Positions 8,495-17,599 of a DNA stretch of 64,000 nt are shown one piece after another. Positions within the stretch are counted from its first letter, which is position 1; the number at the start of each line of letters is the position of its first letter. A program made the position numbers and the translations under genes. Source of the DNA: an uncultured Rhodopila sp. (GTDB lineage Bacteria; Pseudomonadota; Alphaproteobacteria; Acetobacterales; Acetobacteraceae); the NCBI GenBank assembly GCA_903851415.1, contig CAINOE010000124.1:1-64000 (forward strand), read 5' to 3'. The notes beneath the pieces were generated by a model. That model made no database searches, was not told the DNA's origin, and worked only from the letters and a program-made list of their open reading frames with translations.

Positions 8495-9073
8495 ATGCCT
8501 GACGGGCCGCCGGCCGATCGCGGCGCCCCCGTCACAGGCACGGGTTCGCTGATCAATCCGGCGAACATCATAACCTTTGCCCGCCTCTGCGCCGTGCCTC
8601 TGGCGTTCTGGCTCATGCTCGCCCACCGGATCGACCAGGCCTTCTTCCTGTTCGTTGCTGCCGGATTGTCGGACGCGCTGGACGGATGGCTCGCCCGCCG
8701 CTACGGCGGCAATTCCATCGGCGCGATGATGGACCCGGTTGCGGACAAGGCCCTGTTGGTAACCATGTACATCACCCTGGCCGCGGTGAACGTCCTGCCC
8801 GACTGGCTGGCGATCCTGGTCGTCTTTCGCGACCTCGTCATTGTGGGCGGAGTCGTCATATTGTTCGTCATGGGGAATGCGGTGGCGATCAAGCCGCTCT
8901 ATATCTCCAAGCTGAACACCGTGATGCAAATCCTGCTGGTCGCGGTCAGCCTGCTGGAGGGCGGCTTCGGCCTCGGCCTTCCCATCGTGCGAACGCTGTT
9001 GATCTGGAGCGTGGCGGCGACGACACTGGCCTCGGGCGCGGCCTATGTCTGGAACACAGCCCGCGGAGACTGA
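8495..9073 (+). CDS. CDP-alcohol phosphatidyltransferase
   Basis: A 192-residue integral membrane enzyme of the CDP-OH_P_transf family, which joins a CDP-diacylglycerol phosphatidyl group to an alcohol. The signature D-x-x-D-G-x-x-A-R-(8x)-G-x-x-x-D-x-x-x-D is complete: [11 protein letters not shown], then [10 protein letters not shown]. Four to five hydrophobic helices follow. PgsA-type synthases (phosphatidylglycerophosphate) start similarly ([12 protein letters not shown]), but substrate cannot be settled from sequence alone. It heads a plus-strand run with the permease gene, which starts inside its 3' end (29-base overlap). Confidence 0.88.
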   Translation: MPDGPPADRGAPVTGTGSLINPANIITFARLCAVPLAFWLMLAHRIDQAFFLFVAAGLSDALDGWLARRYGGNSIGAMMDPVADKALLVTMYITLAAVNVLPDWLAILVVFRDLVIVGGVVILFVMGNAVAIKPLYISKLNTVMQILLVAVSLLEGGFGLGLPIVRTLLIWSVAATTLASGAAYVWNTARGD

Positions 9074-10226
9074 TGTGGCGCCAGCGGATCATGATCAGAT
9101 GCTTGCGGAGCAAGGCAATCGGCCGGTAGCGGCGCCACCGCGACAGGCCCCCACGCAATCGACCCGAACCCAGCGCTTCGCGCTGATCATCGGTTTGCTG
9201 GCTGCGTTCTGGCTGGCGCTCCAGCTTTTCACCTCGGTTCTCGCCCCGTTCGTGGCCGCGGCGGTGATCGCCTATGCGCTCGATCCGCCGACAAGCAGGC
9301 TGTGCCGGCTCGGGCTGCCGCGCAGCGTGGCGGCGATGCTGATGATCCTGGGTTTGCTGCTGGCGGTGCTGTTGTTCGCGCTGCTGCTCTATCCGCTCGT
9401 CATCGTCCAGGTCGGCCTGCTGGTGAACCGGATACCGCAATACGCCCATCTGCTGCAGGGCTGGGCGCGTACCGTGCTGACCCATTTGCAGGAAAATTTC
9501 GGCCCGGACGTGGTCAACGACAAGCTGAGCGACGTGGTCAGCGGCCAGGCCGGATCCATGCTGAGCATCCTGCTATCGACGGTTACCGCCCTGTTCGGCA
9601 GCGGCTTCGCCATCTTCAATGTGCTGTCGGTGGCGGTCGTTACGCCGGTCGTCGGCTTTTACCTGTTGCGCGACTGGCCAACCGTCGTCCGCATGATCGA
9701 TTCATGGCTGCCGTACCGCTACCGGGATGTGATCAGGGCCCAGGCGCGGGAGGTGGATCGCATCCTGTCCGCCTGGGTGCGCGGGCAGGCGATGTGCTGC
9801 ATGATCCTGGCGCTGTACTATGCCGGCGCCCTGACCGTGGCGGGGCTCGACCTTGGACTGATCGTCGGGCTGACCGCCGGGCTGCTGTCGTTCATACCTT
9901 ATGTCGGCTCCATCACCGGTGGCGTGACCGCCCTCGGCCTCGCGCTGGCGCAGTTCCCTTTATGGCGCGGCGTCATGGTTGTCGGTGCGGTGCTGGTGAT
10001 TGGCCAGGTGCTGGAAGGCTACATCATCTATCCCCGGTTTCTGGGCGACCGGGTGGAGCTTCCGGCGGTTTGGGTAATCTTCGCTCTGTTCGCCGGCGGC
10101 GCGGCGTTCGGCTTTCTCGGCGTGATGCTGGCGGTGCCGGTGGCCGCGACCATCGGCGTACTGTGCCGGTTCTGGCTGCGCCGCTACCTGAACAGCCCGC
10201 TGTACCTCGATCCGCCCGCCGCCTGA
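9045..10226 (+). CDS. AI-2E family transporter (PerM-like)
   Basis: A 393-residue membrane protein with a polar N-terminal tail of about 45 residues and then seven to eight predicted transmembrane segments. Family features: paired N-terminal helices, a central soluble stretch (about 130-210), then [11 protein letters not shown], and [22 protein letters not shown] near the C-terminus. The family includes exporters of small signal molecules and Na+/H+ antiporters, so the cargo is unknown. Its start overlaps the preceding phosphatidyltransferase gene, and its stop overlaps the next start (TGATG), which suggests translational coupling with the HdaA-like gene. An AI-2E permease directly before a DnaA homolog is common in alphaproteobacteria. 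Confidence 0.88.
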   Translation: MSGTQPAETDVAPADHDQMLAEQGNRPVAAPPRQAPTQSTRTQRFALIIGLLAAFWLALQLFTSVLAPFVAAAVIAYALDPPTSRLCRLGLPRSVAAMLMILGLLLAVLLFALLLYPLVIVQVGLLVNRIPQYAHLLQGWARTVLTHLQENFGPDVVNDKLSDVVSGQAGSMLSILLSTVTALFGSGFAIFNVLSVAVVTPVVGFYLLRDWPTVVRMIDSWLPYRYRDVIRAQAREVDRILSAWVRGQAMCCMILALYYAGALTVAGLDLGLIVGLTAGLLSFIPYVGSITGGVTALGLALAQFPLWRGVMVVGAVLVIGQVLEGYIIYPRFLGDRVELPAVWVIFALFAGGAAFGFLGVMLAVPVAATIGVLCRFWLRRYLNSPLYLDPPAA

Positions 10227-10963
10227 TGCCGTATGAGCGCCTGCAACTGCCGCTGCCGTTTCCGCACCGGCCCGGCTACGCGGCGCTGGACTTCCTGTCC
10301 GACGACTCCAATCAAGATGCCCTCGCCTGGCTATCCCGCCCGGCCGACTGGCCGGATCGGCGGCTGGCGGTCTGGGGCCAGGGCGGCTGCGGCAAGTCGC
10401 ATCTGCTGAACATTTGGGCGCAGCGCTACCCGGCGGTTCTTCTCCCCGGTCAGACGCTGCGCGAGCTGGATGGCGTGCCCGAAGCCGGAGCGATTGCTTT
10501 GGACGATGCCGATACCGTCGCGGATGAGCACACCTTGCTGCACCTGCTGAATACGGCGCGCGACCGCGGCTTGTTCGTGCTGCTGTCCGGCCGCACCTCG
10601 CCCGCGCGCTGGCCGGTGCATCTGCCGGACCTGTCGAGCCGGCTGAAAGCGATTACGGCGGTGGAAGTTCAGCCCCCCGGGGACGCGCTTCTCCGCGCCC
10701 TCCTCCTGCGGATGGCAGCCGATCGGCAGCTTCGGATGGGGGAGACTGTGCAGGAATGGCTGCTGCGGCGGCTGCCGCGTTCGCCGGGCGCGCTGCGTGA
10801 GGCAGTCGCGCGGCTGGACCGAATGAGCCTGGCCTGTCAACAGCCGATAACCCGGGCGCTGGCGGCGCGGGTGCTGGAAATGCCCGAAATTCCGGTTGCC
10901 GATGCGGATGAATTTTTCATTTCAGCAGAAGCCCCCTCGCCGCGGCTCGCCGGCTTCCTGTAG
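10226..10963 (+). CDS. hdaA: HdaA-like DnaA-homologous replication regulator
   Basis: A 245-residue protein equivalent to the AAA+ core of DnaA without the DNA-binding domain IV, as in Hda/HdaA, which with the sliding clamp promotes DnaA-ATP hydrolysis. It begins [14 protein letters not shown], a clamp-binding-like QLPLPF motif typical of Hda, then has Walker A in VWGQGGCGKSHLL (about residues 49-61), a Walker B-like AIALDDADTV, and a sensor segment LSSRLKAI. The ATG shares one base with the stop of the upstream permease. In Caulobacter the homolog is HdaA; the clamp-dependent role here is inferred. Confidence 0.87.
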   Translation: MPYERLQLPLPFPHRPGYAALDFLSDDSNQDALAWLSRPADWPDRRLAVWGQGGCGKSHLLNIWAQRYPAVLLPGQTLRELDGVPEAGAIALDDADTVADEHTLLHLLNTARDRGLFVLLSGRTSPARWPVHLPDLSSRLKAITAVEVQPPGDALLRALLLRMAADRQLRMGETVQEWLLRRLPRSPGALREAVARLDRMSLACQQPITRALAARVLEMPEIPVADADEFFISAEAPSPRLAGFL

Positions 10964-10996
10964 GGTCGGGATTCGCAAAGCAGAGGATGGCGAACC

Positions 10997-13324
10997 ATGG
11001 CGCTCAAAGGCGAAGTCACTGACCTGAGCGAGCGCTCCAGGCCCGCCCCGGCCAAGCCCCGTTCCGGCAAGACTCCGCTGGCCGCCGGCTTCTCACCGAA
11101 GCTGGTCAAGGTGGATGCCGAGCGTGACGCGGCCGCTCGCCCCGGCGGCCCGGACCGGTTTATCAACCGGGAACTCTCCTGGCTCGACTTCAACCACCGG
11201 GTCCTGGAGGAGGCTGAGAACGTTCGGCATCCGCTGCTCGAACGGCTGCGCTTCCTGTCGATCAGCGCGTCCAACCTGGACGAATTCTACTCGGTCCGTG
11301 TCGCCGCGCTGATTGGCCAGATGAAGGCGGGGACGACGCATATCTCGGCCGATGGGCGCACCGCGCTGCGGCAGCTTGCCGACATCAAGGTCCGGGCGGA
11401 GAGCCTGCTGGCGGATCAGCAGCGGATCCTGCGCGAGCTTTTGGGCCTGCTGCGTGCGGCGGGGCTGGAACTGTGCAGCCGGGACAACCTGTCGGAGGCG
11501 GACAAGACCTGGCTTGAGGCATGGTTCATGGAGCGGGTGTTCCCCGTGGTCACGCCGCTGGCGATCGATCCGGCGCATCCGTTCCCGTTCATCCCGAACA
11601 TGGGCCTCGTGCTGGCCCTGCTGCTGGTGCGTGAGGAAGACGGCCAGGGCATGCGCGCCTTGCTGCCGCTGCCCAGCCAGATCGAGCGGTTCGTCCGGCT
11701 GCCAACCCCCGAGCCCGGCGGGCCGATCCGCTTTATCCTGCTGGAAGACCTCGCCATCCTGTTCCTGGACCGGGTGTTCCCCGGCTTCCTACTCGCCGGC
11801 AGCGGGATGTTCCGGCTGATCCGCGACACCGACGTGGAGTTCGAGGAAGAGGCCGAGGATCTGGTCCGCTCCTACGAATCCGCGCTCAAGCGCCGCCGCC
11901 GCGGTGTCGCGATCCATGTCGAGATCAGCGAAGCGATGCCGGCCGAACTACAGGCGCTGGTGATCGACGAACTCGACGCCGAACCGGACGAGGTGCACGA
12001 CGACCAGCGCCTGCTCGGCCTGACCGACCTCAGCCAGTTGATCGTCGATGATCGGCATGACCTGCTGTTCGCGCCGTATACGCCGCGGTTTCCCGAGCGA
12101 ATCCGCGATTTCGGCGGCGATTGCTTCGCTGCGATCCGCGCCAAGGACATCATCGTCCATCACCCGTACGAAAGCTTCGACGTCGTCGTGCAGTTCCTGC
12201 GGCAGGCGGCGCAGGACCCGGCGGTGATCGCGATCAAGCAGACGCTGTACCGCACCAGCCGCGACAGCACGATCGTCAATGCGCTGATCGAAGCGTCGGA
12301 AGCCGGCAAGTCGGTCACCGCGATGGTCGAACTGCGCGCCCGCTTCGACGAGGAAGCGAACATCCGCCTCGCCCGTCGCATGGAGGCGGCCGGGGTGCAG
12401 GTGGTGTTCGGCTTCACCGGCCTGAAGACCCACGCGAAACTGTCGCTGGTGGTGCGGCGCGAAGCCGGGGCGATCCGGTCCTACGCCCATTTCGGCACCG
12501 GCAACTACCATCCGATCACCGCGCGCATCTACACCGACCTCAGCTTCTTCACGACCGATCCGGCGCTGACCCGCGATTCGGCGCGGCTGTTCAATTACAT
12601 GACCGGCTACGCCAAGCCGGAGCGGATGGAGGAACTCGGCTTCAGTCCGCTCACTACGCGCAAGATACTGCTGGAGCTGATCCATGCGGAAATTGCGTTC
12701 GCGCGGGAGGGCAAGCCGGCCGGGATCTGGCTGAAGATGAACAGCCTGACCGACGTGGAGCTGATCGACGCGCTGTACGAAGCATCCGGCGCCGGGGTGA
12801 AGGTTATGGCGGTGATCCGCGGCATCTGCTGCCTGCGGCCCGGCGTCCCCGGCCTGTCGGACAATATCCGCGTCAAGTCGATCGTCGGGCGCTTCCTGGA
12901 GCATGGCCGGATCATCGTCTTCGGCAACGGCCACCTGCTGCCAAGCCGCCATGCCCGGGTCTACATCAGCTCGGCCGACTGGATGGAGCGCAACATGGAC
13001 TGGCGGGTCGAGACGCTGGTGCCGATCCATAATCCGACGGTGCATGCTCAGGTGCTGGACCAGATCATGGTGATCAACCTGAAGGACTCGCTGCAATCCT
13101 GGGAGCTGAACGCCGAGGGCGCCTGGACCCGTGTGGACCCGGGGCGCAAGGAGATGTCGGCGCACGACTACTTCATGACCAATCCGTCCTTGTCCGGCCG
13201 CGGTTCGGCTCTGCACGGCCCGTCCGTTGCGGCGCCTGTTGCCGGGGTGCCGTCGCCGGTCGCCGGTATCGGCGCCGCGGGGCTGCCGGGCATCCGCAAG
13301 CAGGACCGCTTTAACCAGGATTGA
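10997..13324 (+). CDS. ppk: Polyphosphate kinase 1
   Basis: A 775-residue PPK1, which reversibly makes inorganic polyphosphate from ATP. After about 45 low-complexity residues the N domain starts with [20 protein letters not shown]. The middle and C-terminal domains contain the phospholipase D-like catalytic histidine motifs, with the autophosphorylated His in [16 protein letters not shown] and the second in HFGTGNYHP. Late segments [20 protein letters not shown] and [18 protein letters not shown] are typical. The C-terminal 45 residues are Pro/Gly/Ala-rich and variable. The ppx homolog follows after 3 bp. Confidence 0.97.
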   Translation: MALKGEVTDLSERSRPAPAKPRSGKTPLAAGFSPKLVKVDAERDAAARPGGPDRFINRELSWLDFNHRVLEEAENVRHPLLERLRFLSISASNLDEFYSVRVAALIGQMKAGTTHISADGRTALRQLADIKVRAESLLADQQRILRELLGLLRAAGLELCSRDNLSEADKTWLEAWFMERVFPVVTPLAIDPAHPFPFIPNMGLVLALLLVREEDGQGMRALLPLPSQIERFVRLPTPEPGGPIRFILLEDLAILFLDRVFPGFLLAGSGMFRLIRDTDVEFEEEAEDLVRSYESALKRRRRGVAIHVEISEAMPAELQALVIDELDAEPDEVHDDQRLLGLTDLSQLIVDDRHDLLFAPYTPRFPERIRDFGGDCFAAIRAKDIIVHHPYESFDVVVQFLRQAAQDPAVIAIKQTLYRTSRDSTIVNALIEASEAGKSVTAMVELRARFDEEANIRLARRMEAAGVQVVFGFTGLKTHAKLSLVVRREAGAIRSYAHFGTGNYHPITARIYTDLSFFTTDPALTRDSARLFNYMTGYAKPERMEELGFSPLTTRKILLELIHAEIAFAREGKPAGIWLKMNSLTDVELIDALYEASGAGVKVMAVIRGICCLRPGVPGLSDNIRVKSIVGRFLEHGRIIVFGNGHLLPSRHARVYISSADWMERNMDWRVETLVPIHNPTVHAQVLDQIMVINLKDSLQSWELNAEGAWTRVDPGRKEMSAHDYFMTNPSLSGRGSALHGPSVAAPVAGVPSPVAGIGAAGLPGIRKQDRFNQD

Positions 13325-13327
13325 TGC

Positions 13328-14839
13328 ATGCCGTTTGCACCTCCTCCCAGCCTGCCGCGATGCGGTGTCGTCGATCTCGGATCCAATTCGGTCCGGCTGG
13401 TGGTTTACGAGGGCCACACCCGCAACCCGATGCCGATTTTCAACGAAAAGGCGGTGCTCCGGCTGGGCAGCGGATTGCAGACGACCGGGCGGCTGAATGA
13501 AGAAGGGGTCGGGTTGGCTTTGACGGTGCTGCACCGCTATTACGCGGTCGCCCGCGCCATGGGGTGCGACCCGTTCGAGGTGCTGGCCACCGCCGCCGTG
13601 CGCGACGCGGCCAACGGAGCGGCATTTGTGGAGGCACTGCAGCGGCGGATGCCTGGCGTGACGATCCGCATACTTTCGGGGGTCGAGGAGGCTGCGTTCT
13701 CGGCCGATGGCATGGTCTGCGGCATTCCCAGCGCGGACGGGATTCTTGCCGATATCGGCGGCGGCTCGCTGGAGGTTATCCGGCTGGTTGGGGGCACTCA
13801 GGGGCCGTCGCAGACCTTGCCGTTAGGCGTGATCCGGTTGGCGGAGCGATCTGCTGGCGATCTGATCAGGGCGCGGGCGATTGCCGAGACGGATATGCAG
13901 ACGGTTCCCTGGCTGTCGCATGCGCCGGGCAGCGACCTGTATCTGGTGGGAGGCGCGTGGCGGGCGCTGGCGCGAATCCATATCGCGCAAACCAATTATC
14001 CGCTGGCCATGGTGCATCACTACACCATCGGCCGGGAGGAGGCCCGGGATCTTGCCGGGCTGCTGTCAACCGCCGGCCGAAAGGTGCTGGAACGTCTCCC
14101 GGGCGCGCCGCGCCGCCGGGTGGACGATCTGCCGTTTGCCGCCGTCGTGCTGCGCCGGCTGCTGCGGCTGACGTCGGTGCGGCGGGTGGTATTCAGCGCC
14201 AGCGGTCTGCGGGAAGGCTGGTTCATGCGCCGCATGCCGAAAGAGATCCGCCAGCAGGATCCGCTGCTGAGCGCGGCCTGGGAGATGGCGGCCCGGCACG
14301 GCCGCGACCCCTCTTTGCCGCCCGCGCTGGTAGAGTGGACCCAGCCGCTGTTCCGGGGGGAGCCTGCCAACGCCGCCCGCTTGCGCGAGACGATGTGCTG
14401 GATGTCCGATATCGGCAGCCATGATCACCCGGAATTCCGCGCCGAACAGGCGTTCCTGCGGGTGCTGCGCCAGCCGGGCATCGGGCTGGATCATCATGCG
14501 CGGGCGTTCCTGGCTTTGAGCGTCGCGCTGCGGTACGAGGCCGATTCGGCTGCTGCATTCCTGCGGCCCGCCCGGCTCCTGCTGGATATCGAGACCGCGA
14601 CTCACGCGGAGGTGCTGGGGATCGCGCTGCGGCTGGCCTACACGCTGTCGGCCGGCACCAAAGATTTGCTGGCAGCCACGCAGTTGCGTATCGATGGACC
14701 GCGGCTTGTGCTGCACCTCAAGCCGAACAGCGGTGTTTTTGCCGGGGAGAGCGTCATCCGGCGGCTTGAGCGTCTGGCCCAGGCGCTGGGACTGCTGGCG
14801 GACGCCCGGGAGGGACTCGCGGATGTCTCGGCCGAGTGA
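13328..14839 (+). CDS. ppx: Ppx/GppA family phosphatase (exopolyphosphatase)
   Basis: A 503-residue protein of the ASKHA superfamily that hydrolyses polyphosphate or pppGpp. The N-terminal phosphate-binding motif GVVDLGSNSVRLVVYEG is at residues 12-28. ATAAVRDAANG, ILSGVEEAAF and DIGGGSLEVI mark the two ATPase-like subdomains. The C-terminal half is helical and resembles the HD-like part of bacterial Ppx enzymes. The gene starts 3 bp after the ppk stop, so the pair probably forms one polyphosphate operon. A strong hairpin follows at 14852-14890. Confidence 0.92.
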   Translation: MPFAPPPSLPRCGVVDLGSNSVRLVVYEGHTRNPMPIFNEKAVLRLGSGLQTTGRLNEEGVGLALTVLHRYYAVARAMGCDPFEVLATAAVRDAANGAAFVEALQRRMPGVTIRILSGVEEAAFSADGMVCGIPSADGILADIGGGSLEVIRLVGGTQGPSQTLPLGVIRLAERSAGDLIRARAIAETDMQTVPWLSHAPGSDLYLVGGAWRALARIHIAQTNYPLAMVHHYTIGREEARDLAGLLSTAGRKVLERLPGAPRRRVDDLPFAAVVLRRLLRLTSVRRVVFSASGLREGWFMRRMPKEIRQQDPLLSAAWEMAARHGRDPSLPPALVEWTQPLFRGEPANAARLRETMCWMSDIGSHDHPEFRAEQAFLRVLRQPGIGLDHHARAFLALSVALRYEADSAAAFLRPARLLLDIETATHAEVLGIALRLAYTLSAGTKDLLAATQLRIDGPRLVLHLKPNSGVFAGESVIRRLERLAQALGLLADAREGLADVSAE

Positions 14840-14851
14840 CGATACTGAACT

Positions 14852-14890
14852 GAATCGCCCCGGAGGTATCCGCTTTCTCCGAGGCGATTC
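14852..14890 (+). terminator. Hairpin after ppk-ppx
   Basis: GAATCGCC (14852-14859) pairs with GGCGATTC (14883-14890), and inside it CGGAG (14861-14865) pairs with CTCCG (14877-14881), giving 13 base pairs in all. It starts 12 bp after the ppx stop and lies between two convergent genes. Only a short T run follows, so termination may be imperfect or factor-assisted. Confidence 0.55.
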
Positions 14891-14924
14891 TTCCAGCTTG
14901 ACGATCAGCGATTGACGCCGGGGC

Positions 14925-15719
14925 TCAGGCGCTCGGGGCGTTGTGCTTTGACGAGCCTTCTCCCGACAGCACGGGAAGGCCGAGCAACGAGGACAGCGGG
15001 GTCGGGTCGTGGCTCAGCGATGCCTTCGCGGTCTGGTTGTCGGACAGCACCCGCCAGCCAAACTTCTTCGACAACGGTGCGGGTTCATCGGAAATGATGC
15101 GCCAGCCAGCCCGCGACGACAGCGGCGCGGGATCGTCGGACAGCAGCTTCCAGCCGAGCAGGTTCGACAGCGGCGCGGGGTCGTGGCTTAGAGACGTCCG
15201 CGACGTCTGGCTGTCCGACAGCGTCCGCCAGCCCAGCCAGGATGACAATGGCGTTGGATCGTCGAGCAGCACCCGCCAGCCGAACTTTGAAGACAGCGGC
15301 GTTGGATCGTGCGAAAGCACCTTCCAGCCGGCTGCGGAGGACAATGGAGCCGCCGAGTCCGTTGAGCTTGCTGAAGCTTTCGGCGCGTTCGGCCCGCGCT
15401 CGACGGTATCTGGAACGTCCGTGATATCGGTCTCGACCGGGCCGAATGTGTCGAGGATTTCGGCAGCCTTGGCAGCCTTGCCGAATGAGGGAAGAACTGT
15501 AACGACGGATTTGCCGCGGCTGACCGCTTCGGCGTAAACCTTTGCCCGGGCGGATGATATCCCGCCCCTCGTGAGAGCGCTTACGGTCGCCTCGGTGTCA
15601 TGGCCATTCGGGGTGACGATGTTGATGTGCTCGGGCGCGAAGCTGTAGCTCTTGAGCTCTCTGGCGGCGGTTTCAGCTTTCTCCGGGGAGTCGTAGATAC
15701 GGCTGACAGTCACAGGCAT
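14925..15719 (-). CDS. YflT-like stress-domain protein with 16-residue DPxPLSSxxGWxxLSD repeats (paralog A)
   Basis: A 264-residue soluble protein; ATG 15719 is where similarity to its two paralogs begins. Residues 1-100 (MPVTVSRIYDSPEKAETAAR, later KVYAEAVSRGKSVVTV and AAEILDTFGPVETD) resemble the YflT/general stress protein 17M domain. Residues 122-252 hold seven copies of a repeat with core PLSSxxGWxxL, starting at 125, 141, 157, 183, 199, 215 and 241. Spacings are 16, 16, 26, 16, 16, 26, so a 58-residue unit made of three repeats plus a ten-residue DSQTSRTSLS-like insert is itself duplicated. No signal peptide or membrane helix. Function unknown; a stress role is only inferred. It is monocistronic and convergent with ppx. 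Confidence 0.82.
   Translation of the reverse strand: MPVTVSRIYDSPEKAETAARELKSYSFAPEHINIVTPNGHDTEATVSALTRGGISSARAKVYAEAVSRGKSVVTVLPSFGKAAKAAEILDTFGPVETDITDVPDTVERGPNAPKASASSTDSAAPLSSAAGWKVLSHDPTPLSSKFGWRVLLDDPTPLSSWLGWRTLSDSQTSRTSLSHDPAPLSNLLGWKLLSDDPAPLSSRAGWRIISDEPAPLSKKFGWRVLSDNQTAKASLSHDPTPLSSLLGLPVLSGEGSSKHNAPSA
14964..15356 (-). repeat. Coding tandem repeats of 48 bp inside a 174-bp super-repeat
   Basis: This is the DNA encoding residues 122-252 of paralog A. Each 16-residue unit is 48 bp. Three units plus a 30-bp insert form a 174-bp block that occurs twice, followed by a third partial block. Units differ by several bases, so the duplication is not recent or has been diversified, but the 58-codon register is exact. 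Confidence 0.8.
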
Positions 15720-16123
15720 TGCACGTCTCCGTTCACGGTTGGAATTACCGACGTGATGTAAACGCGCCCCGCGATTTCGCGCCGGGTGGTGGCGAGAATG
15801 TGAAATTTGGTGGAGCTTGTATGCCTTGCGCAAGGAATAGCCGATCGCGCACGAAGCCGTATTCCTGTCGGCGCCAGGTTGTTAATGATACGGACGTCTA
15901 CAAACGGCTGGAGTCGGTTCCGCGGCCAAAGATCAAGAAGCTTCCGGGGCCAGCGGTGGCCTTCGGCGGCCGATCAATCCTTGTCCCGGGTCAGTAGGCC
16001 GAGACCGACAAGAGCGGCGTCTATGCAGTGGCGCTTTCGCAGCGGACGCAGCTTCAAGGCGGAGGGTGATTGCCACCGCTCCGCCTATTGCCCGATTCCG
16101 ATCCGCTTTCAGGCGGAAACGCT
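15720..16123. other. 404-bp spacer between paralogs A and B
   Basis: No credible gene on either strand. It must contain the promoter of paralog A (reading left). Close to the stop of paralog B, TCCGC and GCGGA arms at 16102-16117 could form a short 5-bp stem with a 6-base loop, a weak terminator candidate. I see no convincing sigma-70 or general-stress (GGAAC-N18-CGTT) promoter. Confidence 0.5.
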
Positions 16124-16429
16124 TTACGACTTGGACAGCACCGGCCAGCCGAGTTTCGACGACAGCCAGGTCGGGTCGTCGATCAGCAGCTTCCAGTTGT
16201 ATTTGCTGGAAAGCGGCGTCGGGTCGTCGGACAGCAGCTTCCAACCGAACTGCTTCGAAGCCGGGGTCGCGACGTCGGACAGCAGCTTCCAACCGAACAG
16301 CTTGGAGGCCGGGAACGAGTCGTTGGCAAGCAGCGACCAGCCGAACTTCTTCGACAGGCCTAACCGGTCTTCCGACAGCAACGGCCATTTGAAGTAGTTG
16401 GACACCGGATGGGGATCGTCCAGGAGCTT
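16124..16429 (-). repeat. Six coding tandem repeats of 48 bp
   Basis: DNA for residues 119-219 of paralog B. The unit is 48 bp without inserts or deletions across six copies, the cleanest array of the three paralogs. Confidence 0.8.
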
Positions 16430-16783
16430 CGCCTTGGGGCCGGTGGAGGTGAACGGCGACGCAGTCTCCGCATCCTCCACAACGAGCTCATCGCCGTCGG
16501 TCGGGCTGAAGCTGTTGAGTATCTGGGCGGCCTCGCCGGCCTTGCCGAACGACGGGCGAACGGCGACGAGCGATGCGCCGCGGCCAATGGTCTCAGCATA
16601 CGCCTTGGCGTTGCTGGCCGGCACGCCGAACGCCGTGATCGCGGCGACGACAGCGTCGGCGGTTTTGCCCTCGCTGCTGACGAGGGTGATCTGGTCGTCG
16701 GAGAAGTAGCTGCTTTTCAGTTTTGTTACCGCACCCTTCGCATTCTGAGGGGTGTCGTATATCCGGGTTGTGATTACGGTCAT
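16124..16783 (-). CDS. YflT-like stress-domain protein with 16-residue FGWKLLSD repeats (paralog B)
   Basis: A 219-residue protein starting at ATG 16783 (MTVITTRIYDTPQNAKGAVT). The N-terminal domain (1-100) aligns with paralogs A and C: KAYAETIGRGASLVAVRPSF and AAQILNSFSP are equivalent to the YflT-family YAExxRRGxxLVxV and AAxIL segments. Residues 119-219 are six repeats with exact 16-residue spacing, cores beginning at 125, 141, 157, 173, 189 and 205, consensus DPTPLSSKFGWKLLSD; each repeat carries one Trp. Cysteine-free, no membrane helix. The first repeat starts at the same residue number as in paralog A. Function unknown. It stands alone, with 404 and 318 bp spacers on either side. Confidence 0.82.
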   Translation of the reverse strand: MTVITTRIYDTPQNAKGAVTKLKSSYFSDDQITLVSSEGKTADAVVAAITAFGVPASNAKAYAETIGRGASLVAVRPSFGKAGEAAQILNSFSPTDGDELVVEDAETASPFTSTGPKAKLLDDPHPVSNYFKWPLLSEDRLGLSKKFGWSLLANDSFPASKLFGWKLLSDVATPASKQFGWKLLSDDPTPLSSKYNWKLLIDDPTWLSSKLGWPVLSKS

Positions 16784-17101
16784 TGATCCGCACTTCCGTG
16801 AAAGGGGGCAGAACATTGCTAACCCATTACCCGCCCGGCTTCAACCCACTATGTCCACTTTGGTTGACGTATTTGATGCGTGACACATCGGCGGAGCGGA
16901 ACCAGGGCCATCAAGCCACAAAGACCACGCAACCTCCTGCCCGGCGTCGGATCGCCCGCCTCTCGGCTCGCGCTCAAACGGCCGCCGTCAACGATCGTGC
17001 CGGACGGCACGGCTGCGGCTGGCTGCCGCGGCAACCGGAGCACTGAACAACGCGCAGGCCGGTCGCTCTGCCGAAAACGCCACTCGCCCCGTACCGCCCA
17101 C
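16784..17101. other. 318-bp spacer between paralogs B and C
   Basis: No credible gene. The half next to 16784 must hold the promoter of paralog B (reading left) and is less GC-rich than its surroundings. No clear promoter boxes or operator can be named. Confidence 0.5.
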
Positions 17102-17599
17102 CTACCACCGCAGGAATTTGCTCTTCACCAGCGTCGGGATGCCCAGCAAAGAGGACAAGAGGGTATTGCCCGTCAGCGTCGGCAGGCCGGCAAGGCCGGA
17201 AAGCGATGTGGTATCCTTCGTCAGAGTCGGGATGTGCAACGCCGAGGACAGCGGCGTGGCCTGCGGCCGCAACCAGCCCATGTCGAAGAGCGCCGACAAC
17301 GATGCCTTGTCGCTCAACAGCAGCTTGATATGCAGCACGGAGGAGAGCCGTGCCTTTGCGTCGATCAGGACCGGCAGGCCGATCAACGCCGAAAACGCCG
17401 GAGTCCCTTTGATGAGGGCCGGGATACCCAACACGTTCGACGCGTTCAGGCTCTCCGGAATGCGCAATGCAGAAAACACGGTTCTGCCCCGCTCAAACAG
17501 GATGGGTATACCCAGCACGGCGGACAGCGTTGCGGTGTCGTCCAGCAACAGCGGCAGAGCGAGAAGCGACGATGCCGGCGTGGCGTCGTCCCATTGCCG
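17102..17599 (-). repeat. About ten diverged coding repeats, 48-bp period
   Basis: DNA for residues 118-282 of paralog C. The period matches that of the two neighbours although the consensus is different, so the register is kept while sequence has drifted. Confidence 0.7.

Noticed and set aside
8375-8929. N-terminal extension of the purM frame by about 185 codons
   Set aside because: The extension lies under the divergent phosphatidyltransferase gene and has no family similarity; purM starts at 8374.
9302-10225. N-terminal extension of the HdaA-like frame
   Set aside because: It runs through the permease gene in another frame. The conserved [12 protein letters not shown] start and the TGATG coupling fix the start at 10226.
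11948-13534. Reverse-strand frame of more than 500 codons opposite ppk
   Set aside because: Shadow of ppk and ppx; no recognisable domain, and composition typical of antisense frames in GC-rich DNA.
14964-17599. Short regular DNA repeats that could suggest a CRISPR array
   Set aside because: The 48-bp period is in frame with three long ORFs, repeat and spacer are not separable, and copies vary at codon level. They are coding repeats.
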